64,000 bases of DNA from Heterostelium album PN500. Taxonomy: Eukaryota > Evosea > Eumycetozoa > Acytosteliales > Acytosteliaceae. The notes below the pieces were generated by a model. The model saw only the letters and a program-made list of their open reading frames with translations, ran no database searches and was not told the origin of the DNA. The stretch spans positions 62,001 through 126,000 of the forward strand of contig NW_008805077.1 of the NCBI RefSeq assembly GCF_000004825.1. The letters run 5' to 3'. The translations under genes and the position numbers were made by a program. How positions within the stretch are numbered: position 1 is the stretch's first letter; every line of letters begins with the position of its first letter. Shown one piece after another: positions 11,697 through 26,092 of this stretch.

Positions 11697-13574
11697 ATGT
11701 CTAGAGTTAAAGATTTATTACAAGTATTGAGTGGAGGAAAAAATGTATTGTCATCGATGATCAATAATAGTCATAGACCACCAACTTATATACCACGTTC
11801 ATATCCAACCAATACAGATCATACTCAAAAAATAGAGTCATCAACAAAATCAAAACTTATAAATGATTTTGATATTGATGTTATAATTAAACAACAAAAA
11901 CAACAGCAACTAGAGCAACAACAACAACAACAACAACAAATAAATAATGAACATCATCAGTTCTTGGATTTAAAGAATCCTGAAATCAAATATTTAGAGA
12001 ATGAAGGAAAATCATTACCTTCAAGTCAATCAACAAGATTCTGGCATTTCACAAGTATATTTTATTAATTACAAAGCACTTAATGGACTTATCTTTATTT
12101 ATCATTTTTAAACAAATCATTATTTAATGTTTATAGAGTTGGCAGTTGGAATGGGTGCAGGATTGGTCAGTGAATTTACAAAAAGAAAGGTTAGTGGTGA
12201 TGAAAGTAGTACTCATCCTTTGTTTAGTGATTCAAATGCAAGCAGATTAGCAGAAACATTCTCGAGAATGAGAGGAACTGCTTTAAAGATTGGTCAAGTC
12301 TTATCAATTCAAGACGATTCAGTATTACCACCCAATTTTGTAAAACTATTAGAAAATGTTAGAAAGAATGCTAATCCAATGCCAATCAATCAATTACATG
12401 TAATTATCATACTTTCACAAAATTTATGATTATTTTTAGATCTATCAGTCTTACTTACTTAATTGCAATACAATAATCAATAAATAGGAAACATTAGAAA
12501 AAGAATTGGGCAAAGAATGGAGAACGTTGTTTAGAGAGTTTGAAGAGAAACCGATTGCTGCTGCTTCAATTGGTCAGGTACATCGTGCAGTAACTCTTGA
12601 TGGTGTAAAGGTAGCTGTTAAGGTTCAGTATCCAGGTGTTTCAGATAGTATCACGAGTGATATCAATACGCTGATGTCAATGTTGAAATTGGTTGCACCA
12701 GACACAGCATATCTCGAGAGTTCATTGGGATCGGCACGTGATGAACTAATGAAAGAAACCGACTATCTTAACGAAGCTGACAATCAAATGAAGATGAAAC
12801 ATCTCATTGAAAGCAGTTCGAGTTCACATTTGAAACATTTCTACGTGCCATCAATCATAACCAATCTGACAACCAAACGAATACTTACAAGTGAATTTGT
12901 AGAGGGAGTATCGATAGATCAAATCAACACAGAACAACACAATCAGAAGACAAGAGATTGGGTATCAAAGAACATCTTGTCACTATGTCTGGCAGAGTTG
13001 TTTGAATTTTCATACATGCAAGTCGATCCCAATTGGTCCAATTTCATTTTAGATTTCGAAAACAAACGAGTAAGTCAATTGCTACAGGTTATTATAATAA
13101 AGATATCTATTAACAAACATATATATCTAGATTAATTTATTAGATTTTGGTGCATGTAGAAGTTATGGTAATCCTTTTATTTATAATTATTTCAAGTGTA
13201 TAGAAGGTGGAGTCGAAGCAGACAAAGAAAAGATTTTAGACTATTCGTTCAAAGTTGGATATTTCACTGGTCATGAAAATGTTATGATGAAAGATGCACA
13301 GGCCAAAGCAGTTACAATTTTAGCAGAACCATTTGCAGCCAAGGAATCCTATAACTTTTTGGAGAAACAGATTTCCGCTCGTATCACTGAATTGATTCCC
13401 ATTATGTTGAAGAACCGTTTGAAACCACCACCCGAAGAAACTTATTCTCTCCACAGAAAACTAAGTGGTTGTTTCTTAATTTGTTCAAAACTACAAGCCA
13501 ATATCGAATGTCATTCAGTTTGGAAACATTATCAACAATTATTCCTTGAAAAGAATAAAGATTTTAAACCATAA
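11697..13574 (+). CDS. coq8: COQ8/ADCK3-type (ABC1/UbiB) atypical kinase
   Basis: Four exons: 11697-12054, 12137-12399, 12488-13069, 13131-13574; 548 residues. The UbiB-family signature is complete. KxGQ is K170-I-G-Q173 in '[16 protein letters not shown]'. The Ala-rich nucleotide loop that replaces the Gly-rich loop is A231-A-A-S-I-G-Q-V-H239. The VAVK lysine is K252. The catalytic loop is 'VDPNWSNF' with D387 and N389, and the DFG Asp is D406, supplied by the last exon. The polar, Gln-rich N-terminal 110 residues should hold the mitochondrial targeting signal and are not conserved. COQ8 is an ATPase/kinase-like protein of the inner membrane that supports the coenzyme Q biosynthetic complex. 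ADCK3/4-like features favour COQ8 over the ADCK1/2/5 branches. Its 3' end faces the DOCK gene tail-to-tail, about 115 bp away. Confidence 0.9.
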
Positions 13575-13689
13575 ACTAATAATAATTTAAAGTTTTAAAA
13601 CACATTAAATATTTTAGATAAATGATATATTAAATATATATTATATTATTTTATTATCTTTTAATTATATATTATTATTATTATTATTA

Positions 13690-16600
13690 TTATTGTACAT
13701 AACTTTGAGATCTTTCAGATTTCATAGTATTAAATATAAGTTCAAGTTTTTCCTGTAATGCAGCCATTTCAGGTGGTCTGAGTTGACCGTGAAGCTTCAA
13801 AGCCTGCTCCAATACGATCAACTGTTGATCCATAGCCACTTTGAGGTAGTCGACAAAGTGTTTGTTATCCGGATGTTGTTGTAGATACTGGTTGGTTAAA
13901 AAGTGTTCGTAACGAGCGATTCCTCCGTTGACAGAGGCATCGATAATACCGTTGAGGGTCATTGTGAGTGGGTTGATGTTGTCTGGTTGGCCGTTGGTAG
14001 GTGGTTGTGAATACTTGTCGATACGTGCCAACAGCTCTTCGTTCTTTTGTACAACACTGTTGAGTGCATTTTCGATGGGAGATACCTCGTACTGGTGTCT
14101 GTCAATGACTCGCGAACGACGCTCGGTGCTTGGGAAGTGTGTCTCGCACACCAAATAGATGTTCATGAGCCAGAGATTCTCAAATTCATTGTCGCTGCTC
14201 GATTTGGTGTGACCTGGCTTACGGAACGGTTTGGAGTAGAGGAATACATTTACTCGGTTTCTGGCGTTGAGTTGTTGCACACGCAGTGGTACACGTTTCT
14301 TGTTGGAGGTGGATGATCCGTAGTTATCGATCATATTGAGACTGTGTCTCTTGTGAATCTCATTCATACTGGAGACATTGACCGTAGTAATCAAAAGGTA
14401 CTGAGCATCAGAGTCCATAATCGATTGGCTTGGTGTTTCTGTACTCTTGAGCAACTCTGCCTTTGGCCACTTCTCACAGGTCTTAGCAATAAAGTCAGAG
14501 AGTCTTTCGAATTCATTACCCTTGTAGATGAACTCTTTGTTTTGAAGATTACTTGGGAATTTCTTACCATAATAACCAACTCTAAAGTATTCTTCGAAAA
14601 CTGCATCGGAATCATTTAATTTCTGAACAAATGTACTATGTTGTCGCTGTACAGAGAGAGATCAAAATTTTGTTAATATGAGTTTTCAATTTGTTAGATA
14701 TCTAATAATTTCATGACTTACTAAATAAGTTGCGCAGGATGCCATATCACAAATGTTCACACTGACATGATGAGTAAGTTCTTTGAGTAATGGAATCGCT
14801 CTATCCCATGCTTTTCCTTTGTTGTAACAAGCCAAAATCTCTTTGTATAGAATTTCCTTACGTTCCGATTCCTTTTGAACTGGGAACGATCCGTAGTCAC
14901 AGTTGATAGAGTTCACCAGTTTGTTGTGATCCCACTGGTAGAGCGATGCATGCATCATCACACACACCGCAGCCTCAATAAAGTTACCGTTGGCATGGTG
15001 ACGCTTATTACACATCTGAAGGAATCGGATGTAGTGATTGGTACGTTTGTGCTCTTGGAAGTAGAGAATCAATTTGCTGACTGATGAGAATATCTCTTCT
15101 TCGTCCATATTCTTGACATCGGTGATAAAGGTGGTGAGCAACAACACGAAATGAGAGATGTCGTGGATGAATTGCTCGGCTTGTTTCTTGACAGAGTCGA
15201 TCGATTTGCTCAACACCAACTGCATACACTGGTTGTTGAAAAAAGTGGCAAAAGTACGTTGGGTGAACGGTAGTTTGGCATCGACACCTCGGCTGACAAC
15301 TGGCCATGTCATTCCATCGCTAATCGATGTTCCGCACTCCAGAAGTGAATCTACTGTGCGTGTCATCAACTCACTGTAGGCACCGGTCAAGGAGATCTCA
15401 CCCTCCAACATGTCGTAAAAGATCTTTGTCGCGACACGCTTGGCATCGATAGTGTCGCTAATCAACAGCTTAATGATTGGGTCGATCAGCACCGGGATAA
15501 AAGAGGCACGCTCCTTCAGAGGAACCGTTCCCCAGACACGTTCAAAGACACGCGCCATCTCAATACGTACATCTCCACAACGAGATTTCAAGAACACAGC
15601 TTTGGCGGGATTCACCGATTCAAACTGGAGATCCTTACAATTCAAGTAGGAACTGGTCATCAGGAAGAACGATCTCCACAACTGGAAGTCGAATTGATTC
15701 AGAGTCTTGGAGTTGATCGAGCCGGATGGTGGACTGCCGTTGGAGTCGGCAGAGTTGGCACCTGTGGTCAGCTTGGTTGGATTGACATAGAATGTTACAT
15801 CCTCGAGAATTCTGGTCATTCTCAAAATGGTTTTCAATTTGAACACTGTGAATGTCCAGAAATCGCTTGGGAATTTCGGTGTATCAAAGAGATGTGCCAA
15901 ATTGTCGTAGAGATCGACAAAGAAGGTTTTCGATGTCACCGATTTGCTAAACATCTCCCAATTCTGAATGCCAGCCAGTCTGGCAGTACCCAAAATGAAT
16001 GCGTAGATCTTTAGACGCAAGTCATATTGATTCTCCTCGCTGAGCGACGATATCATGGTGGCGAGTGATACCGATGCCGTTGCGCCGTTGAGCGACACCG
16101 AACTGGAACTACGACGTTTGTTCATATTGTATCCGAATCCAAGTGAAACGTTGGCGGCTGACATCGAAGCGATGTTGGCATTGATCAACTGTAGCAACTC
16201 GAGTATCTGAACAAAGAAAGACATCATATCCATCAGCCATGCATCCTTGTCCTTTCCACGCAACTCCTGTTTGGTAATCATCATATCCAGTATCAAGCCG
16301 AGAATAGTCAGACACATATCGGTCTCTTCAATCGATTTGCCAAAGTGGAATTGTAGCAGCTGGAATACGATCGGGTGCAGTTGTTTACGTGTCTCCTTGT
16401 TGAGCATCAACTCTCCGTGCAAGTAGGAAGAGAGTAACTTTAGCTTTAGCATATTAAAGGTCTTGTTCTTCTCGAGATGCTGAATGGATTTGATGAATTT
16501 CAGGGCAATGATACCCATTTCCTCAACGGTGAAGAACTTTTTCAAGTCGGAAAACATTCCTTCGAAATTCTTCAGGGCAATCGTTTGTGCACCGATCAAC

Positions 16601-19600
16601 GAGGGCGAGTTGGAAATCATAATCTCACAGAGTGTATCGACTACATTCTTCAAGTTGTTCTGATAGTTCTCGTTGGCTGCGACGACATCCACTTTATTTG
16701 GGAAACGGGTACGTGATGCTACCACCATCTTAAAGATATACTCGAGTGCCTTGAGTGAAGAACTGATTTTCGATGCATTCGAAGGATCTTGGAAGTTCTC
16801 GAGATTCTTTACGACGGAACGCAACAGATGTGAGTGTGCAGAGATACCGACTGCTGGCATCGCTACGTTCAGTGGCACACCAAAGAACTTGGAGATGTAG
16901 ACATCGAGAGCGGGACGATAGTTGGTAGTTCTGCTGTCGACGAGCACACCAATGATAAAGATAAACGATCGGAATATCTCCATCGACAATGGCGAGTCGT
17001 TCAACTGCTGATCGAGAATCGCCAAAAAGTTGTAGAAAATCTCTTGGAGATTACGTATCAACTCTTGTTGTCCGAGGAACGTTATGTCTTTGATGAGCGA
17101 GCTAAGATCGCCTTGGAACGATTGCCACTTGGAGAGGTTCACTACCAAGTGATTCTGAGTGAGACACGTCGATACAAACGTTGTTTTAATCTTGAGTTGA
17201 TCGTACTTCTTGGACGATGATTTTCCACCGGCACTGGTGTCGACCACTCCGTTGATGTACGATGAGATTGCCACGTCGTCGCTGTTGGTACGATACAAAT
17301 TGATTGTGTGACTACCGTCTTTGATAACGGAACCGTCGTCACCGATGAATCTGAGATAACCGAATGCAAGAGTTTGACGCTCACGATCTTTCTTCTCGGA
17401 GCAAGCACGCACCAAGAAGAAGAGATGCGCCGACGAGAATGTCTTGGCTGCCATCCAAACTTTGACAGTTTCATTGAACCGACAGGTACTGCTTGTAGAT
17501 TGAATGCTAGTGCGATACTCTGAGAGTTCAGGCTGTCCATTTGCATACTTTATAGAGTCGGTCATTACCACACCGTTGTCGGAACGCACCAGCATTGCAA
17601 CCTCGATGTTCTTCTCAGAGAACTCACCCTCCTCGATCTGAATGTACATATCGTTACGGTCGTAGCCAGGCACGATAACCTCTGGCAGCTGCATCTTCAA
17701 CGATGTCGAAACATTACGAAGATCGGCATTCTCACTGAGAAACTGCGTGTATTCACCGTGGAACGGTTGAATAGTACAGACAATACCTTTGGCACGAGTG
17801 ATCGGTTCATAACTACCGCTGGTTTCGTTGATGATGTGTTCGTGCAGTTGTGACGAGGTCGATTCATTGGGAGTGGTGAATAGCGAGATCAATATCTCTG
17901 AGGAGATGTCGGTGTTGAAATCAATCTTTTTGACACCGCAACCAATGTATTTCTTGAATTGTTTGGAGGTGGTTGGCGAGTTGAGGAACGACGAACTGTT
18001 CATGGTGGAAGAGGTCGGAACCATCGATGCATTGGAACGCGTTAGAGTGGGCGATGAGTTTGGATCCTTCGATGAGATGCTTCCGGTTCTCCTATAGATT
18101 TTGGCAACCAAATACAGCTCGGATTGAACGTCTTTCGACTCCAAATCCTTAAAGATCGTTCTGATCTTTTCGTTTGGATTCTCTGGCTCTACAAATATTC
18201 CACTGGGAGGGACGATTCCACAGTAGTTCTCAGTGATAAACTTGTTTTCATTCTTGCTGTAGATGCTGATGATCAGCTCCAAGTACTCGCCAGACGAATA
18301 CAAAAAGTTATTGAGTGAAAACAGCAGTTGTGAATAGGATTTCGATGAGTATTCCAGTGATGCAGACGAGAGTGACGACGATGAAGATGATGATCCATTT
18401 TGAAGGAAGGAACCACCGCTTCTCGGTGTTTTCGCGAGGAGATTGGTGGACGACGACAGATGTGATTTCAAAAGTGAGGTTGGTGTGTTTCTACGTGCGG
18501 TTCCATTGGTGAGAAGCGGAGAATTCAAGTTGAGTGATGATACTTGCGGACTGCCATTCGAGGGTGACGACGCCAGTGAAGAAGGACTAGAAGATGTTAC
18601 AGAAATAAATGAATTGGCCAGCGATGATGTCGACCCCGATGGTGAAGACGACATCTGTTGACCGTTTGGCATCAAGTTGGAAGACGATTGCTGTGATGAC
18701 AATGGCGGCATTCCACCGCTGCTGCCCAGCGACGATGCTACCGACTGTGACTTTCCCTTCAAACGCACACTACTCAGGAAATTCATTGGTTTAGACTTGA
18801 CAGTACCAGAGGAATTTGAAGAAGATGCGCTACTGCTATTGTTATTATTATTTGACATTGCCGATGCAGAAGATAAAGAAAGTGAAGATAGTGATGCCTG
18901 TGAAGAAATTGGTTGTTGCTGTTGCTGTTGTTGTTGTTGTAATTGTTGTGAAATCGAATTGGGCGATGCATTGATGGCAAGATTACTACTGCTTCCACTA
19001 CTGCTGATGCCGCTGCTACCGCTGCTACTTACACTACTGTTACTGCCGCTGCTGCTATTGCTACTGAGTGACAGTGAGAGCGAAGAATGTGAAGATTGTA
19101 AAACTGGATGTTCCTGTTGTAGTTGTTGTTGTTGTTGTTGTTGTTTTTGAAATCCTGTCGATCCATTTAATAAACTAATACTGGTACCACTGGTACTTGG
19201 TGAAATAGAATTGGGAGATGCATGGTTCGAACCATTAAGTCCACCATTATTGATCTGTGCCATCGAGGCTAAATTTAGTGATGAATCATCTTTTCTCGCA
19301 CTATCCAATGTTTTTAATGACATTATTTCATTGTTTAATAATAATTTCTTTTCTTGATACTGTGTTTATGTAATAATTATTAATAAACATTATATAATAT
19401 TTGTGTGAGTGTGTGTAATTAATATTTCATGAATACAAACCATTGTACAAAGTGTAAAAACACCGGAATTTTCAGCATCAGCTAAAATCAAATCAGTTGC
19501 AGCCATTGCTATTTGGGAGTTTCTTGGATTTGAAGTGGCAACAGAATATTGATTTTGAACTTCCTTTCTAAGTACTATTGTCATACCTGTTTCCTGTCTG

Positions 19601-20348
19601 CCTTCATCGATTGAATTTAATATTTTATCTCTTAATTCAAATGTTAATTCCTACATATAGTAATCAAATGTAATGTTAGTGTTAACAAATTGTTTAATAT
19701 TTACAAATAAAACTAACTGCAAAGTTCAAAACTTACTTTTTGAGATGGTAAATTTAATAGTTGATTTCTAAATTGAACCAATTGTGTTATTTTTGTTGTC
19801 AACACTTTGAAATCATTGTATTGTTTGTTTTGTGAGAATATCTTTAATAGAGTTGCCCATTCAACAATTGTACTCGTAATTTCATTTAGTAATGCACAAT
19901 TATTTAATGATTGATTTGTAATATTTCTATAGGAATATAATTATTATAAGTGGAAATTAATAAATGAAAATAGTGAAACACAAGAAACAAAAACAACTTA
20001 CAATCTCGATGATATTGGTACATGATGTGGCATTGTGATATCATTGATATTCTCCGGTAGTAATACAACATAGGATTGTGGAAAGATACCACTCTCTTGG
20101 GTGGTCAGTGAGACACCACTGAACCAACCTTGTTCAGAGTCACCCGATGTCTGTGCGTGAATCTGTACGAGATCACCCACCGAGAGCGGCAGTTGGAATT
20201 TATGCGATGCATTGAAAGGAAACATAACGATACATGTCTTGTTGATCTCAATCCATTCACCTCCACCGCCACCACCATTTGTCGTAGTGGTGGTTGCTCC
20301 TCTATTGATATTACCAACTGATGCTGTTGTTGACGCTGTAGTTGCCAT
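13690..20348 (-). CDS. DOCK-family Rac/Rap GEF with N-terminal SH3, DHR-1 and DHR-2
   Basis: Five exons: 20348-20002, 19926-19737, 19650-19441, 19359-14722, 14646-13690; 2,113 residues. An SH3 domain lies at about residues 27-105 (CIVMFPFNA...QGWFSG...GIFPQSYVVLL). A helical region follows, then a low-complexity Ser/Asn/Gln segment at about 262-590. DHR-1, a C2-like phosphoinositide-binding domain, spans about 805-940. DHR-2, the catalytic GEF domain, fills the C-terminus from about 1690 and includes 'EYFRVGYYGKKFP' and the nucleotide-sensor segment 'LNGIIDASVNGG' with V2034. SH3 plus this DHR-2 points to the DOCK180 (DOCK-A/B) branch, which pairs with ELMO to activate Rac at the membrane. 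Oddities are the long low-complexity insert and the absence of a proline-rich tail. Reading frames opposite the Gln/Ser codons are shadows. Confidence 0.93.
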
Positions 20349-23300
20349 AATATTAACTATTATATTTTTATTATTTATCTATCTATCACAATATTCTATT
20401 CTATCTATATTCTATCTTATCTACTTTTGTTCTTCTTTATCAAAAAATCAAATCAAATTCTAATCTATTATTAATTTTACTAGTAATACAATTTTAGCTA
20501 AATTGAATTGAAATTGATTTTTATATTGTTGTTTGTTTTTTTTAAACTAAACTAAACTAAACTACAGTGATAATAACTAACTAACTTCTAGAAATAAACT
20601 ATACTAAATTTATTTTTTTTGTTAAAAAAAAAATGAGTTATTATTAGTCTATCTATTTTTTTGTTTGTGATTGTTTTTTTTTTTTTTTTTTTTTGAGTTT
20701 GGTAGTATTTTATGGATAATTGGTGATGGTTACAAAAGTAGATGGGAAAAGAAAAGAAAGAAAAAGAATGTAAAGAACAAAAGAGTGAGGGGAGAGAGAC
20801 AAAGAGTGAGTGATAAAGAATATAATTAAAACAAAACAAAACAAAACAATACCAAACAAAAACAAATTATAAATTATAAATTAAACAACAAATTATATAA
20901 TTTATTGTTATTAATGAGAATGATGTGTTTGTTGGTATTGTTGTTTGATTTAATTAAAGATAGATAGGATTGTTTGGTAGGTAAAGTAAGCTTGTCAGGA
21001 TAACAAATCAAATCAAAATTTAAAAAAATAAAAATAAAAAACAAATAAAATTGCAAAAATTATACAAACATAAAAATAAAATTGAGATATATATTAATTA
21101 CTGTTGTTTTGTCTTGTTTGATTGTTATTATTATTATTGTTGTAGTAGTGTTAATATTATTAACATATTTTAATTGTTTTAATTTTTATTTTATTTTATT
21201 TGATTTGTGATTTGATTATAAAAAAAATCAAATAAATATGAAAGTTTTAGTAGTATAAGTTAAGATAATCAGGGTATTATTGAAAATAAAAACATCAAAA
21301 AAAAAAAGATTGATTATTAATAGTTATTTTTTTGATGTGTGTGGTGTGTGATTAAGTGGTGGTGTGTTAGTGTGTGCTATTTATGTATTGTTAGATTGTG
21401 TGGTGTGTGATGTGTGATTTGTTTGATTGTTTGTGTAGATTGATGATTGATTGTATTGTTGATCTAATTCAACAGGGTAACAATATATATATTGGTTAGG
21501 GGTTTTTTCAGATATATGTACATAAATATATATTATATGTTTGCATTGTATAAAATAATCATCATATGATTGGACAATATAAAAAACAATATACATAAGA
21601 TATGTTATAAATATACCATATAGGTATATATGATTGATTGACTGACTGATTGATTGATTGATTAATTTGATTGTTCTATGTGTTTGTGTGTTTGTTTGAG
21701 TGTGCGATGTTAATTGTCAGCCAACCCAAACAAATAAACAATGTTAACTGTGTCTGCCTTGCCTTTTGACATGACATAACATATCCGAAATCAAATTAAT
21801 AAAGTTGGATACTGAACGAACATTAAAATAAGTACTACAATAATATCAACCTGGCATGTCCTGTCTATATTATTTATCATCAAATCAAACAAACACACAA
21901 CAACAATAACAACAACAACAACAATAACAAGTGAAACAGAACAAAGTGTTTGTTTGGATTGGTTTGGATTGTTGTTTGTTGATCATTTTTCTAGAGTAGT
22001 GAGTAGGATATAGTATTATTGTTAATTGATTCATTCATTCATTCATAATTAACATTCTGTGTGTGTTGTGTGTCAGTGTCTGTTGTTTATGTGTTGAGTG
22101 AGATGAGGTGATTTGAATTGAATTGAGTTGAGTTGGATTGGATTTTATGATTTCCAAGGTTGGAAATTCATCATTAACAAAATAAACTAAGCAATATAGA
22201 GAATATTGATATCTAAACACCTGATCAATATTGGCAACAATATTCTTATTGATATTTTTGAATCAGAAGATACTGGTGGAGGGGTTGTTGTTGTGTTGGA
22301 AAATTAAAATAAAATTATTGTTGTCGTCGTCGACAATCTTACTAATTTAACTAAATAACTCTAATGAGATCAAGAATGATAGACAGACAATTAAAAATTT
22401 AGTTGTTATTATTGTTATTGTGTCTGCTGCTACTATACTACTTTACTACTTAATAATTATTATTGTTGTTATGATTTATTGATGATGGTTGTAAAATATT
22501 CCAATATAATTTAAATTAACTTCCAATTAAAAATTGGAATTCCAAATGATAAAATAGAACAAGAATACCAACTTTATAATAATAATAATAATAACAACAA
22601 TTAATTATAACAACAATAAAAAAACAAAAAGTAATTAATTAAACTGATTACTGATTGATTATGTTTTCTCCAACTAGTTACAATTATTATTCTTTATGAG
22701 TTCTAACTAACTTTACTACTAATAACTAATTTAATTTATATGTTTAAAAGTTGAAAAGACACTTGCGAATTGCTTTGCTTTGCTTTAATCCGTAATAACA
22801 ACAACAATAATAACAAAAGCAATACAATACTACAATAAATAAATTTTATAAAACAAAGATGATGTTCATTTTTGGTTGGATCGATTTACATACATAAACA
22901 AATTGCTATTGCTAATTATAATTATAAATTTATTTTACAACTGGAAATAATAATAATAATAATGGTAAAATTGAAAAATGGAACGAAATGAAAAGGAATA
23001 TTATTTAAATTTTAAGTTGTTCTGAACAAATAAATAATATCATCAATCAATCAGACAATAATCTTTTGGAAATTTAAAACAGATAAACAAATGATATGTG
23101 GTATCTATTTAGTTGTGCTATTTTGATTGACTTCAATGTTCCCAATCCATTTCTTACGAATATGATGTGTAACGAATTATTAGGTTGGTAATTACAAGTT
23201 TGTTTTTGTTTGTTTGTTCGTTAGTGCATGTTTATAAATGTGTGTGTGTGTGTATGTGTTTTTTTATCTGTATGTGGTATTTTCAAACGAATGTTCAAAT

Positions 23301-26092
23301 TTGATTTAAAAGTTGAATCATTCTATATCTGTTGTGGGGAGTGAACAACAACAACAACAATATATTGTCTATTTTGTAATTTATGAATATACACATATAT
23401 ATGGTCTTGTCATCATTGTTATTTTTGTTGTTGATGATGTTTGTATTGCTGAAGCTAAAAAAGTAGTAGTTTCTGTTCTTCAAGTGTTTTTGTGTTATGT
23501 TCTAAACTTCAGAAAAAGGAATGTCTAAAGTAAAATATTTTGCTGTATTTCTGTTTATATTACAATCGATCAGTCACCAACCAATCAACCAACTAAACAA
23601 CCAATCAGTCAATCTTGATTGAATTTTTTACACCTGCTTTTTGTTTATGATAAACTACTATTTAACAGTGACTGTCTACTCTTCTCCTCTCTAGAGGTAG
23701 TATAGTTTCTTACGAATGAATGATTGAATGAAAAAGACAAAGAACTGCCAACTACATCAATCACAAAAATAAAGATTAGAGTGAAGGGAAAGAAAAAGAA
23801 GAAGCTCAGAAAAGAGAGAAACGACGAAGAAGAGGAAGAAGTTGTGAAATGAATTCATCAAACTAACTAATACTTACGACTTTACTTTACTTTAATTCCT
23901 TTTCTGTTCTGTTCTGTTTTGTTTTGTTTTGTTTCGTTATTTATCACTATTCAATCTTAATCTTGATCTTTAAAAAAAAAAAAAATAATAATATTTTTAT
24001 TAATTTAATAATACAAAAAAATATAACAATAAATAAATAAATAAATAATATATATGAAACTAAAACTAAAAATAATTATTATTTATATTTTATAACAATG
24101 AAAAAGATAGATCTATCTATGCTTTTGATGTTGTTACTTTTGTTTTTTTTTTTGTTCTGTGTGGTGAGTGAATGAGTGTTGGGTTGGACTCACTTTTAAG
24201 TGGGTTTGGTTTTTTGGAATGAATGAATGAATGTGTTATTGGGTATTGTTATAATCAAGCAATTAGAAGACCAAAACAATTTTATTTCTTTTTAGTAAAA
24301 GTGTTGGGGAGAAAGGTTTTTGGGTTTTTTTTTTTTTTTTGTCAACTTTTTTGAAAAAACATGAAAACAAGAAATTAGATTATCTTGATTTGATTTTAAA
24401 TAAATACCTTTTTTCACTTTCTCGAGGAAAGAAAATCTAATTAATATTCAAAAATAATACACAACTATATTAATAAAATAAATAATATATAATAAATAAT
24501 ATATTAAAAAAATAAGATTATCTTAAATCTTATTAAGTTTGAAAAAAAAAAATTGAAAAAAAAGATTTTGAATTAAAATTTGTGTTTTGTGAAAAAAATA
24601 TCTTGTCATCTGAATCGATCAATCTAACGAACAAAAATTTAAATTATGACACCACAAAATTAAATAAAATAAAAATATTATTTTATAATAGGGTTTTTTC
24701 AAAATCTTTACAAAGATATCACAAAAAAACAGTGACCATATGTTTTGTAAAATCAATCTTTTGATTAAAGAGTAATTCGAATATGAATTGAAATATAAGT
24801 AGGAGATTTGTTTGTTCAAAAAAAAAAAAAAGAAAAGAATTTATGAACTGAACTATTCCTCCAAAATTTTGAAGTCCTCAGACTCTCTAAATTTTATTTA
24901 ATAAATTTTTTTTTTTGATTTAAAAACTTTTTTTTTTTTTTTTTGACCTTTCGAAAATTCCTTTAAAATCTTTGAAAACCATTCATTTTCCCAGGGAAAC
25001 ATAAGGGGTTTAGATATTTTTATTTTTGTTTTTTATTTATTTAAATGTAATTAAGGTTTGTTGTTTATGAAGAAAATAAATAAAGAGGATTGGTCTTCAG
25101 AATGGTTTAAGAATAATCATTCTTAATAATTAATATACCTTACAAAAAAAACTACTTCAATCATTCAGCATTTCTATGTTTGCAAGATAATAAAAAAAAC
25201 AAAAAAAGACCAAAAAAGTTAAAAGAAAAGTAAAAAAAAAACAAAAAAAAAAACAAAAAAAACAAAGCAAAAAACAAGCAATTTGCTGATAGGATCCTCC
25301 GCAATCATCAGAATCATTTGTTTTATCTTAAATTATTATTATTATTATTTTTTAAGGTTCATTATTTAGGATCAGTCATAAAAGGTTATTGTTTAGCTAA
25401 CTAACAATATCCTATTTAAATTTTAATTGTTATTATTTATATTTTTTCTTATTTCTTTTCTTAGATATTTTTATATTTAATATTAAACAAAACAGAGTAA
25501 CAAACAAATAAAACAAACCCATTACCCATTTTTCGAATCAAAAAAAAATCAATCACTCACCAACTTTCATTTCACTCCAGCTCACTCTCACTGCACCCCT
25601 ATCTCCAAACATATTTGAAACCTCACATTAAAACTTGATCAATCAAGAATAAAATTAAAACAACAATTATAATTATTTATTACAAAATAATAATAATAGC
25701 ATAATAATATCTTTTATTTTACAAAAGAGAAACAATTAGTTAGTTATTTATCTTATCTTTCTATATAGGTCTATATATTTTTATATATTTCTATCATTAT
25801 CATTCATTCTTTTTTGATTGGTTTTTTTCTTTTTCTTTTTTTTAATTGTTTATTGTTGATTGATTTATCTCTTTCAAGTGTTTGGGTTTAGGCTTTTGTT
25901 TTATTGACAAAATAAAAGCATTAATCGCAATCTAGTTGAATAAGTTGGTACAATTTGAAAAACAAAAACAAAATAGCAGCAGCAAACATAGAGAGTTTCG
26001 ATTCATTCTCAGACTACTCCTTTAGGGATAGCAATCACAACTTACATCACAGCTTACAACATTACAACAATAGCAATAACTTACAGCATAGC
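20349..26092. other. 5.7-kb divergent intergenic region
   Basis: Gene-free stretch between the starts of the DOCK gene (-) and the AIG1-like gene (+), so it should contain both promoters. It holds poly-A/T runs, GATT and TTG microsatellites (e.g. 21637-21660), GT-rich tracts near 21330-21440 and 23240, and a short TTGTCG/CGACAA dyad near 22320. I found no credible ORF, tRNA or repeat family. Just before the AIG1-like gene, 25976-26092 stays open in that gene's frame but has no ATG. Confidence 0.45.

Noticed and set aside
18677-19150. Plus-strand ORF rich in Leu and Cys over the DOCK gene
   Set aside because: Reverse of the Ser/Gln codon runs of the DOCK low-complexity segment.
20588-24819. 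Several 60-90-codon ORFs in the DOCK/AIG1-like spacer
   Set aside because: Phe/Ile/Asn/Lys-rich with no conserved pattern, on both strands at equal frequency.
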